Below, piece by piece: positions 1-8,200 of a stretch of DNA of 18,749 nucleotides. A model generated the notes under the pieces. It was not told the DNA's origin. It saw only the letters and a list, made by a program, of their open reading frames with translations, and made no database searches. The stretch lies in assembly GCA_035938875.1 (NCBI GenBank), contig DASZGL010000062.1, forward strand, positions 1-18,749. The letters are read 5' to 3'. Numbering within the stretch: position 1 is the stretch's first letter; each line of letters opens with the position of its first letter. The position numbers and the translations under genes were made by a program. The DNA comes from DASZGL01 sp035938875 (GTDB lineage: Bacteria; Chloroflexota; Dormibacteria; Aeolococcales; Aeolococcaceae).

Positions 1-614
1 GCCGTCCCGCCGTACGGAGGAACCGTGCCGACGACGTCCTGGGGGTGACGGCTGGTGTGATCGAGCGCAGCCACAACGCGCTCCGCCGTCGGCGGCACCA
101 GCGGCAGCCCATCGCTGAGCCCGCGGGCGATGAGCGCTTCGAAGACGTCCTCGTGGGCGCCGATCTCGATGCTGCCAGCCTGCAGCCGGCCGGATGCGCG
201 CGCGGCGCGGGCGGCGAGCTGGGGCGCGATGACAGGATCGCGGGTTCGGCTGGCGCACCCCGGTCGCATGGCGGGCAGGCCGTTGAGCTGCAGGGTCACG
301 CCGGCGGCGGCCGCCAGCTCACGGAGTCGCTCCCTGTCGAGGCCTTCGACGCGGCCGCGCTCGTCGTCGCCGTCGAGGAGGATGACCGCGGGAACGGCTT
401 CGGGGTCGAACGCGGCGGAGATGGCCAGATCACTGTCGACCTCGATGGTGCTGGCCAGTCGCAGGCGTGAGGCCATCGCCGATGTGTCGTCCTCGGCCGA
501 CTGGGAGACGATGCGCAGCGGCGCACCCGCGACGGCGGCGCCGTCGAGCGCGGGAAGAAGCTGGATGCAGACGGGACAGTCGTGCTTGACCAGGGCCAGC
601 AGGCGCGGCGCCAT
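1..614 (-). CDS. Thioredoxin-fold protein with C-terminal UGSC-like region (3' end cut by window)
   Basis: The reading frame is open from ATG at 614 to the window edge, giving about 204 residues of a longer protein. An in-frame TAG just upstream leaves no other start. The N-terminus resembles a thioredoxin fold: a short beta strand, then a C13-P-V-C16 redox motif, and a VPAVILLD strand around residues 74-81 in the place of the thioredoxin cis-proline. After a linker with R-P-G-C120, residues 168-180 carry DGLPLVPPTAERV. From memory this motif is typical of UGSC-type (seleno)protein relatives, where it recurs with small variations. A redox or thiol-disulfide role is inferred, and the substrate is unknown. 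No signal peptide is seen, so it is probably cytoplasmic. The gene is divergent from its neighbour with only 30 bp between, and the start has a leaderless-type promoter. The thioredoxin part is fairly sure; the C-terminal assignment is tentative. Confidence 0.7.
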   Translation of the reverse strand, partial: MAPRLLALVKHDCPVCIQLLPALDGAAVAGAPLRIVSQSAEDDTSAMASRLRLASTIEVDSDLAISAAFDPEAVPAVILLDGDDERGRVEGLDRERLRELAAAAGVTLQLNGLPAMRPGCASRTRDPVIAPQLAARAARASGRLQAGSIEIGAHEDVFEALIARGLSDGLPLVPPTAERVVAALDHTSRHPQDVVGTVPPYGGT

Positions 615-644
615 CCGGCCAAGCTAGCACCCTATCCTGCGGGC
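615..644. promoter_or_regulatory. Back-to-back leaderless promoters
   Basis: The whole 30-bp gap is accounted for by two divergent promoters. On the minus strand TAGCTT (626-621) is followed by 6 nt and the ATG at 614. On the plus strand TATCCT (633-638) is followed by 6 nt and the GTG at 645. Neither start has a Shine-Dalgarno. A start point 6-7 nt after the -10 would fall on the start codon itself, so both mRNAs should be leaderless. Any -35 contacts would lie inside the opposite coding region; I see no good -35 match. Confidence 0.55.
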
Positions 645-1172
645 GTGCCCGAAGCCCACGAGGCCGCCGAGGTCAAGCCGCCCGACGTGGTCCTGGCCGA
701 GCTCGCGGCTGTGGGTGGCGTTCTCGCGCTGCTCGGCGACCGCGATCCCGTGGACCTCGTCGGGGCCGCGGCCGGCGCCGCGCAGCGGCCCTTCGAGCAC
801 GTCGATTCGCGTGGGTTGACCACCGGGGACTTCGACCTTTTGGTGCGGGGCAGCTGGAGCGGCCGGGGTTGGACGCTGGGAGCGCTGAGCAGGACGATGG
901 AAACCGGCGGCGTGTTCCTCATGGCCCACGGTGAGGCGCTGCTCGACGACCTCCGCCAGCGCATCTGCCGCACCATGCTCACCGGCAAGGTGCTGCTCCG
1001 CGGGCCAACCCCGGGCGCCGACCGCACCATCAAGGCTGCGCCAGGGACGGCGATGATCCTGCACGTCGACGACCATCAGCCGATGCTGCTGCAGGTCTAC
1101 ACGCAGCTGAAGCTGTTCCCCGCACGCCTGCGCGCCGACGTCAGCGGGCCGCCTCCCGTCGCCCGCCGGTGA
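645..1172 (+). CDS. Hypothetical protein, 175 aa
   Basis: I do not recognise this protein. GTG at 645 is chosen because TATCCT lies exactly 6 nt upstream; an ATG at 582 in the same frame would overlap the opposing gene. Residues 1-50 look helical and alanine-rich (VVLAELAAVGGVLALLGDRDP). The C-terminal half looks like a mixed alpha/beta domain with a run of hydrophobic strands (KVLLRG, AMILHVDD, LLQVYTQLKLF). No signal peptide, membrane segment or cysteine motif is visible. Long minus-strand frames overlap it but read as low-complexity Arg/Ala/Pro-rich shadows, whereas this frame has balanced composition. It shares a divergent promoter region with the thioredoxin-fold gene, so co-expression is possible. 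Function unknown. Confidence 0.6.
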   Translation: MPEAHEAAEVKPPDVVLAELAAVGGVLALLGDRDPVDLVGAAAGAAQRPFEHVDSRGLTTGDFDLLVRGSWSGRGWTLGALSRTMETGGVFLMAHGEALLDDLRQRICRTMLTGKVLLRGPTPGADRTIKAAPGTAMILHVDDHQPMLLQVYTQLKLFPARLRADVSGPPPVARR

Positions 1173-1205
1173 ATCGCGGTGTGTCTGCGCAGGCGGCGCC
1201 GCGAT
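1173..1205. repeat. Inverted repeat between convergent genes
   Basis: ATCGCGG (1173-1179) is matched by CCGCGAT (1199-1205), 7-bp arms with a 19-nt loop, directly after the stop codon of the plus-strand gene and before the end of the convergent minus-strand gene. It could act as a bidirectional terminator hairpin, but there is no T-run on either side and the loop is long, so this is weak. Confidence 0.25.
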
Positions 1206-1233
1206 CGTACGGTGGCGGCGGGCGCTGACGCGG

Positions 1234-2019
1234 TCAGGTCCGCAGCTCGGCAGCGCCCTCGACGACAACCTCGGTGTACTCGGCGACGACGCCCTGACCG
1301 AAGAGCGACACCGATCCGTGTGATCCGATGAGCTTCTCGGTCATGATCCCCAGGGCAACGATGAACTGGCCCATCTTGACCGGAACCTGCGTGTAGACGT
1401 CGGCGACGTCACCGTCGATCAGAAAGCGCACCGTGTCGTTGGAACGATCGTAGGCAATTCGGTAGCGATGTTCCTCGCCGGGCGCCAGGGCGCGAGCGGC
1501 CTCGTGAAAGACACAGAAGTAGCGCGGCCGCGCCGGGTTGTCCTCGTCGGCGGGCTCGACACCGGGAAACTGCAGTCGCGCGTAGACCGACGCCGCCTTG
1601 CAGTTGGCGACGAACCAGTCGAGGGCCAGCCCGGTGGTGAAGTCCAACAGGTGCAGGGACACGAACCCGGAGTAGAGGTCTTCGTCACGTCCCTCGATGA
1701 TCCTGGCGCGCAGCCCGGCCTCGACCGACACCTCGCCCTCGTCGGGCGTGATGACCCGCGACTTCGAGAAGTACATGTGCTTGGCGTTGTCGAGGATCTG
1801 CACCCGGTCGTGCTTTCGCGTCAGCGGGTGCACCGCGACCCGAAGACGATCGTGCTCGACGACGACGGTGGCGTCGGGTTCGCGGTAGCGCCAGAAGGTC
1901 CCGTCAGGCAGAGGAAAGCCGGCGTACTCGAAGTCGCATTCGTCGCCGGGAGTGATCAGCCCGCGGTAGCGCCCCAGGACAGTACGGCCGGTGGCGGCGG
2001 TCACAGTTTCGGCGCTCAT
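1234..2019 (-). CDS. DUF6081-like beta-rich protein, 261 aa
   Basis: The protein begins MSAETVTAATGRTVLGRYRG and runs 261 residues. The open frame extends another 300 codons upstream, antisense to the dehydrogenase, but that part is a shadow and is discarded. The body alternates beta strands with conserved aromatic patches (ALDWFVANCKAASVYARLQF around the middle, HRYRIAYDRSNDTVRFLIDG further on). As I remember them, these resemble the actinobacterial DUF6081 family, which may have a concanavalin/LamG-like jelly-roll fold. No signal peptide is visible, so it is probably cytoplasmic. Its biochemical role is unknown. AAGGG 7 nt before ATG 2019 could be a Shine-Dalgarno, though it also overlaps the candidate -10 TATAAG. 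It is divergent from a short-chain dehydrogenase. Existence is near certain; the family name is moderately sure. Confidence 0.75.
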   Translation of the reverse strand: MSAETVTAATGRTVLGRYRGLITPGDECDFEYAGFPLPDGTFWRYREPDATVVVEHDRLRVAVHPLTRKHDRVQILDNAKHMYFSKSRVITPDEGEVSVEAGLRARIIEGRDEDLYSGFVSLHLLDFTTGLALDWFVANCKAASVYARLQFPGVEPADEDNPARPRYFCVFHEAARALAPGEEHRYRIAYDRSNDTVRFLIDGDVADVYTQVPVKMGQFIVALGIMTEKLIGSHGSVSLFGQGVVAEYTEVVVEGAAELRT

Positions 2020-2060
2020 CAACGCACCCTTATACAATCCCACAGCCTCATCAGGCCGTC
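2020..2060. promoter_or_regulatory. Overlapping divergent promoters
   Basis: An A/T-rich island in otherwise GC-rich DNA, CTTATACAAT at 2029-2038, gives a -10 on each strand: TACAAT (2033-2038) toward the dehydrogenase, with a leader of about 29 nt, and TATAAG (2034-2029) toward the DUF6081-like gene, with a start point only about 2-3 nt before its ATG. The two hexamers overlap by 2 bp, so polymerase could not occupy both at once. No convincing -35 boxes are seen. Confidence 0.45.
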
Positions 2061-2067
2061 GGGGAGG
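2061..2067 (+). promoter_or_regulatory. Shine-Dalgarno fixing the GTG start of the SDR gene
   Basis: GGGGAGG lies 6 nt before GTG 2074. It selects this GTG over the upstream in-frame starts that would give a 455-residue extended frame overlapping the opposite gene. Confidence 0.8.
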
Positions 2068-2073
2068 AATGTC

Positions 2074-2835
2074 GTGGAGTTGCAGGGAAAGGTCGCGCTG
2101 ATCACCGGCGGTTCGTCGGGGATCGGCCTGGCCACCGGCCGGCGGCTGCGCGAGGCCGGGGCGCAGATCGCCGTCGCCGACCTGCGGCCTCCTCCTGATG
2201 GTGCGGCCGACCTGGCGCTGCAGGTCGACGTCGCCGACCCGTCGGCGTGGCCTGACATCGTCGACCAGGTCGTCCAGCGACTCGGCCCCATCGCCGTCGC
2301 TCACCTCAACGCCGGCGTCACCACCGCCAGCATGGCGATAGACGAGCTCACCGATGCCGAGTACCGGCGGGTGATGCGGATCAACGTCGACCACGTGGTC
2401 TTCGGCGTCCGCACCCTGGTGCCGTCCATGGGACGCCACGGAGGCGGCGTCATCGTTGTCACCGCATCGCTCGCCGGGCTGACCGGATTCGCCCAGGATC
2501 CCGTGTACACGCTGACGAAGCACGCCGTCGTCGGCCTGGTGCGCGGGCTGGCGCCGCAGCTCGAGTCGCGCCACATCAGGCTGCACGCCGTCTGTCCCGG
2601 AATCGTCGACACGCCGCTGATCGCCGACGGCGCTCAGACGCTGCGCGACGCCGGCTTCCCGTTGCTGTCGCCTGGCGACGTCGCCGAGGCGGTGATGCGC
2701 GCCGTCGAGCACGACGGGACCGGAGAGTGCTGGTACGTGCAACCGGGACGCGAGCCCGCCACCTTCGCGTTTCGCAACGTCCCCGGTCCGCGAACGCCGG
2801 GTGCCGAGGGGATGCGCCCGCCACTCATCGTCTGA
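2074..2835 (+). CDS. Short-chain dehydrogenase/reductase (SDR)
   Basis: A 253-residue classical SDR, the usual family length, which catalyses NAD(P)-dependent oxidation or reduction of an alcohol/carbonyl in the cytoplasm. Visible motifs are the cofactor loop TGGSSGIG (residues 11-18), the LNAG variant of NNAG (N79), catalytic S132 in VVTASLAG, and Y145-x3-K149 (YTLTK). PG at the end of the following beta strand (AVCPGIVDTPL) is also typical. An acidic residue after the second strand (VADLRPP) favours NAD over NADP. The C-terminal tail is proline-rich and ends PPLIV. Its substrate cannot be read from the sequence. It is divergent from the DUF6081-like gene and convergent with a lipoprotein gene 52 bp away. 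The aldehyde dehydrogenase nearby is on the same strand but has its own promoter, so a joint alcohol-to-acid pathway is only a possibility. Confidence 0.93.
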   Translation: MELQGKVALITGGSSGIGLATGRRLREAGAQIAVADLRPPPDGAADLALQVDVADPSAWPDIVDQVVQRLGPIAVAHLNAGVTTASMAIDELTDAEYRRVMRINVDHVVFGVRTLVPSMGRHGGGVIVVTASLAGLTGFAQDPVYTLTKHAVVGLVRGLAPQLESRHIRLHAVCPGIVDTPLIADGAQTLRDAGFPLLSPGDVAEAVMRAVEHDGTGECWYVQPGREPATFAFRNVPGPRTPGAEGMRPPLIV

Positions 2836-2887
2836 GGGCGTCGGCGGCCGGCGGGCAGCGTTACCGTTGTAGCGATGAGCAGGGCTG

Positions 2888-3304
2888 CTAGTCGTAGCGC
2901 GTCCCGTCGAGCTCGATCCAGCCACCCTCGTGCCCGCCGGTGGCGTGGTGCGTGTAGTGGATGATGGGATGACCTGGGTCGGGTTCGAACTGACCGTGAA
3001 CGATCAACGTGCTGCCGACGGTCACCGGCACCCGTCCGGCGAGCGATAGGTTGTGGTCGATCTCGACGCGAACGCCGGCGACGTCGACATCGAAGCGCTG
3101 GTGCACCCCGTCCCCGCTGTCGGGGCTGTCGGGCAAGGTGACGGTGACCGCGCCCTGGACGGTGACCTCGGTGGCACGGTGGTCGGAGTACGCGACGCTG
3201 AAGGCCCCATTGTCCGGTGTGCTGCCTGAATTGCACCCGGCCGAGACGGCCGGCAGGAAGGCGGCGGCGACTCCGAGCAGGGCGCGCCGCCGCAACATGG
3301 TCAC
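2888..3304 (-). CDS. DUF3465-like exported lipoprotein, 138 aa
   Basis: The N-terminus MTMLRRRALLGVAAAFLPAV has a twin-arginine-like RRRALLG followed by a hydrophobic stretch and a lipobox-like S-A-G-C, so Tat export with lipidation is likely, though serine at -3 is not ideal. The mature part contains GDGVHQRFDVDVAGVRVEIDHN, then a PVTVGSTLIVHG strand, and ends IIHYTHHATGGHEGGWIELDG. That is the HQRF...IHWTHHDPRGRHEDGWI pattern I know from DUF3465, a small OB-fold-like family of unknown function. GTG 3304 is chosen over ATG 3298 (two codons downstream) because TACCGT lies exactly 6 nt upstream of it and no Shine-Dalgarno serves either. It is divergent from the aldehyde dehydrogenase. The family call is fairly confident; the function is unknown. 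Confidence 0.8.
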   Translation of the reverse strand: MTMLRRRALLGVAAAFLPAVSAGCNSGSTPDNGAFSVAYSDHRATEVTVQGAVTVTLPDSPDSGDGVHQRFDVDVAGVRVEIDHNLSLAGRVPVTVGSTLIVHGQFEPDPGHPIIHYTHHATGGHEGGWIELDGTRYD

Positions 3305-3316
3305 ATGAGGACGGTA
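3305..3316 (-). promoter_or_regulatory. Leaderless -10 for the lipoprotein gene
   Basis: On the minus strand TACCGT (3316-3311) is followed by the 6-nt spacer CCTCAT and then GTG at 3304. There is no Shine-Dalgarno. The spacing predicts transcription starting at the start codon and picks GTG over the in-frame ATG two codons later. Confidence 0.5.
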
Positions 3317-3327
3317 GCGAAGAGGGC

Positions 3328-3356
3328 TACGATGCACGAGTCCGCCGCCACAGGAG
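3328..3356 (+). promoter_or_regulatory. -10 and Shine-Dalgarno of the aldehyde dehydrogenase gene
   Basis: TACGAT at 3328-3333 is a plausible -10, giving a start near 3340 and a leader of about 26 nt. AGGAG at 3352-3356 lies 9 nt before ATG 3366. No clear -35 box is seen; that position falls beside the divergent lipoprotein -10. Confidence 0.45.
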
Positions 3357-3365
3357 TGTGCCCAG

Positions 3366-4823
<1,458 letters not shown>

Positions 4824-4836
4824 CCCGAGAGCCCAT

Positions 4837-4843
4837 GAGGAGG
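4837..4843 (+). promoter_or_regulatory. Strong Shine-Dalgarno
   Basis: GAGGAGG, 8 nt before ATG 4852, is the best ribosome-binding site in the window. It suggests the small repeat protein is translated at a high level and independently of the upstream ALDH. Confidence 0.8.
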
Positions 4844-4851
4844 AATGCGCC

Positions 4852-5226
4852 ATGAGCAAGCATGGTGTGCGTTTTGCGGCAGGAACCATGGTGAGCGCCG
4901 GGGAATATCGCAACACCAAGACGGGGACGACCCGCTTCTTCGACGGCCAGACACCGCTGCCAGGCGGAGTCAACGCGCCCTCGTGGGAGCAGGTGAGCGA
5001 CCACTACCACGCCGAGATGCAGACGCCGCCGCAGATCCACCACGAGCCGCCGCCGGCGCACCCGGTGCGCTTCGCTCCTGGAACCGTTGTCAGCGCCGGC
5101 GAGTACCGCAACACCGCGACCGGCGAGCACCGCTTCTTCGACGGCAACACGCCGTTGCCCGGACCGGTCAACGGCCCGTCATGGCAGCAGGTCAGCGACC
5201 ACCAGCACGTGGAGATGCGCCGCTAG
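4852..5226 (+). CDS. Small protein of two tandem 51-residue units, YjzC-like
   Basis: A 124-residue protein consisting almost entirely of a duplicated unit: residues 6-56 and 72-122 align without gaps at about 40 of 51 identical positions. Each unit starts VRFA-x-GT-x-VSAGEYRNT, continues TG-x-x-RFFDG-x-TPLPG, and ends PSW-x-QVSDH-x-H-x-EM. The linker (57-71) is rich in Pro and His (HHEPPPAH). The opening pattern (F-x-PG-x-x-V-x-x-SG-x-Y) recalls small YjzC-type proteins of unknown function, but I am not sure of that link. There are no cysteines, signal peptide or membrane segments, and clustered histidines could bind metal. It has a very strong Shine-Dalgarno and lies 28 bp after the ALDH gene, so it is likely co-transcribed. 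It converges on the cyclase gene 12 bp away. Function unknown. Confidence 0.8.
   Translation: MSKHGVRFAAGTMVSAGEYRNTKTGTTRFFDGQTPLPGGVNAPSWEQVSDHYHAEMQTPPQIHHEPPPAHPVRFAPGTVVSAGEYRNTATGEHRFFDGNTPLPGPVNGPSWQQVSDHQHVEMRR
4867..5019 (+). repeat. Tandem coding repeat, unit 1
   Basis: A 153-bp unit encoding residues 6-56 of the small repeat protein. Its protein product matches unit 2 at about 78% identity, with no gaps. Confidence 0.85.
5065..5217 (+). repeat. Tandem coding repeat, unit 2
   Basis: A 153-bp unit encoding residues 72-122. It is separated from unit 1 by a 45-bp linker coding for a Pro/His-rich stretch, which implies an in-gene duplication. Confidence 0.85.
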
Positions 5227-5238
5227 CGTCCGGAGCAG

Positions 5239-8200
5239 CTACAGCGACGCGAGCGCGGCCCGTGCCTCGTCGAGCTCGCGCAGTGATCGCAGTTCGGCGA
5301 AGACGGGCTCGGCGCGCAGTAGCTCCGCGCGCGCAGTGTCGCGCTCACCGTGCCGTCGCAGTGCTTCGGCGAGAGACAGCCGGGTGCAGGCCAGCTCCCA
5401 CCGCGCCTCGATCTCCTCGAATCCGTGCGCCGCACGCGTCAGCAAGGCGACGGCTGTGGCGTGGTCGCCGCCGGCAGTGGCAGCGCGCCCCTCGAGCCGG
5501 TCGGCGTAGCAGGGCATGCTGCGGCTCTCGCCCTCAGCGGCGGCGGTTCGTGCTTCTGTCCATACGCCGAGGGCGTCATCCCACTGCTGCTGCGCGGCGA
5601 CGATGTCGCAAAGCGCCTCGAGGGCGAAGGCGCGCCACTGTCGCCATCCGCGAACCTGCTCGAGGACGGCGCGAGCTTCCTCCGCGCGGTCGCGATGGGC
5701 GAGGATCAGCGCCTGCCAGGAGCGGGCCCACGACAACACCACTTCCGGCGTGTTGGGCACCAGCGCGAGCTGCAGCGGGCCAAGGATCCTGTCTGCAGCG
5801 TCGGAGTCGCCTCGCAGCTCGTGCACGAACGCGGCGCAGCCGTAGTGCCGGGTGAAGAAGGGTACCGGGTTCGCCGCACGATCGCCGAGCATGCGCATGC
5901 CCTCCGCGAAATCCTCGAGACAGCCGGCGAAGTCGCCGAGGCGCATCCTGGCGATGGTGCTCCAGGGAATCACCAGCTGTGCCACGATCCGCGCCTCCGT
6001 GGCTGCGGTCGACGTCTTTGTCGCCGTGGCGGCAATGTCGAGAACCTCGCGATATTTGCCGAGAACGGTGGCGGCCCAGCCCATCATGTTGTAGGCGTCA
6101 GCGATCTCCCAGGGGTCGTTCATCTGCGGAAGCAGCGCCGCCCGCCGGGCAACGGTTCGTTCCATCTCGCCGAAGAGCCCACGCTCGAGCTGATGGACAT
6201 TGATCGAGTCGAGCGCCGCCGAGAGCAGATCGGGGCGGTTCAAACGCTCGGCGATCGCGGCTGCCCGTTCGCCGTCCACGATGGATCTGACCGCTTCGGG
6301 GCTGGCGATCGCTGCGTACCGGAAGGGAAGCGAACAGCGACACGTGAGCAGCCGTGCCAGAGCCTCCGAGTCGCCTTCTCCGGCGTTGGCGAAGCCCATT
6401 TCCATGTACCGGCGGATGTCGGAGTCGGCCACCACAGTGTGAGCCAACAGACCACCGTTGCGGACCGGGACTTCCAGGGCGCGCCCACAGAGCAGCGCAA
6501 TGGTGTCGTGCTCACCGGGGGCGGCGGCGAGCATGGCGTCGGCCGCCTCCGTGTAGCAACGCCAGACGTCGTCACCGCGGAAATCGTTGGTGGCGACCTG
6601 GCCGAGCACCGTGAGAGCGAGCGCCCGCTCCCGGCCGCCGGCGGCCAGCTCGAGCGCGCGCTCAGCGAGCCGCTGCGCCGCATTGATTGCCAGCCTTGCG
6701 TTCGCCTGGCGCGCTGCGAGCAGCAGGTAGTCGAGGGCGCGCCGCCGCGGCGGCTCTGCGGTCGCATGATCGGACTCGAGCGCGTAGCGATGTGCCTGTT
6801 CGTAGTGGAAGGCGAGAAGTTCGTAGAACTCGGCGCGACGCTCGCCCGTGGTCTCCTCGAGCCAGTCGGCAACCAGTTGGTGGGCACGGGCTCGGTCGCG
6901 GTGGGGAAGGGATTCGTAGGCGACGTCACGCGTCAGCCCGTGCTTGAAGGTGTACTCGCGCTGTCCGGCCATTGCCGACCCGAGTTGTTCGACGACAAGC
7001 TCGCGCTCCTCGAGCCGCTCCAGCAACGCGTCGAGATCGGCGCCTTCACCGACAAGACGTCGCACCGGGTCGGTCCAGAAGACGCGGCCCACCGTCGCCG
7101 CCATCTGCAACGCGCGCTTGTGCAATGGGTCGAGCAGGTCGACGCGAGCGGCGAGCACACCCTGCACGGTGTCGGGAATGGTGACCTCCGCGATGGCCGA
7201 CGCGGCCTGCCAGCCATCCTCGCTGCGGATGATCATCCCCTCGTCGAGGAGGCGTCGGATGATCTCCTCGAGGAAGAATGGGTTGCCCTCGGCACGGTCG
7301 AGGATCCGGCGCTTCACGGCATTGGGGATGTCGTCGACCTCGAGCAGCTGATGGACGAGCAGGTCGGCATCGGCGCCTGACAGCGGTTCGAGAAGAACCG
7401 ACGACACATCGCGCCTCCCGCCCCCCCAACCCGGCCGTCGGGCCGTCAGCTCGGGACGCGACGAGCAGATGAACATCACCGGACCGCGCACGCGGGTGCC
7501 GAGCTCCTCCAGCAGGTCGAGCATCGCCGCGTCGGCCCAGTGGATGTCGTCGACGATGACCAGCAACGGGTTGGTTCTGGCCAGAGCTGAGAAGAACGAT
7601 CGCCACGCGGCGTGGATCTCCAGGCGCACCTGACGCGCTGGCAGCCCGCCAAAGTCGACATCGGGATCGTCAAGCCCGACGGTATGACCCAGTGCGGCGA
7701 TCGACCGGGCCGGGTCGGCGGCGATATCCGGTGTCAGCAGCGCAGCGCCGAGCTCGCGGACCCGCCGCAGTGCCACATCCGAGGCGTCGGTGTCGAGGAC
7801 GGCTGCGCGTTCCTTGAGGATCTCCGCCAGCGGCCAGTAACCCACGCCTTCGCCGTACGAGAGGCAGCGTCCGTGTACCACACCGGCGGGATGGTCGAGC
7901 GCTTGCGCCCACGCCGCAAACTCGGAAATCAACCGGCTCTTGCCCACGCCCGCGTCGCCGTAGACGGTGACCAGGTGGGGCCGTCGCTCGACGTCGACGC
8001 GTGAGAACTGCGAGGTCAGGATGCCCAACTCGTGATCGCGTCCGACCATGCGAACGCGCATCGCGGGAAGGCCGCGTCCGGCCCGGTCCTCGTCGGCACC
8101 GGCGAGCAGCCGAGCGTTCATCGGCACGTCGCGTCCGCGGAGGACAAGGCTGCTGGCATCCTCGAAGCGGAAACCACGCACCGCCCGCGCGGTGCGCTCA

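Noticed and set aside
1468..2073. N-terminal extension of the SDR to 455 aa
   Set aside because: It is antisense to the DUF6081-like gene. The SDR nucleotide-binding loop begins at residue 11 from GTG 2074, as expected.
2020..2925. N-terminal extension of the DUF6081-like frame to 563 aa
   Set aside because: The extension is antisense to the SDR, which has all its catalytic motifs and a strong Shine-Dalgarno; ATG 2019 has its own promoter.
5350..7380. 676-codon plus-strand open frame antisense to the cyclase
   Set aside because: It lies wholly within the cyclase coding strand complement. Its translation has no domain motifs, while the opposite frame has complete cyclase and Walker motifs. 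Long shadow frames are expected at this GC content.
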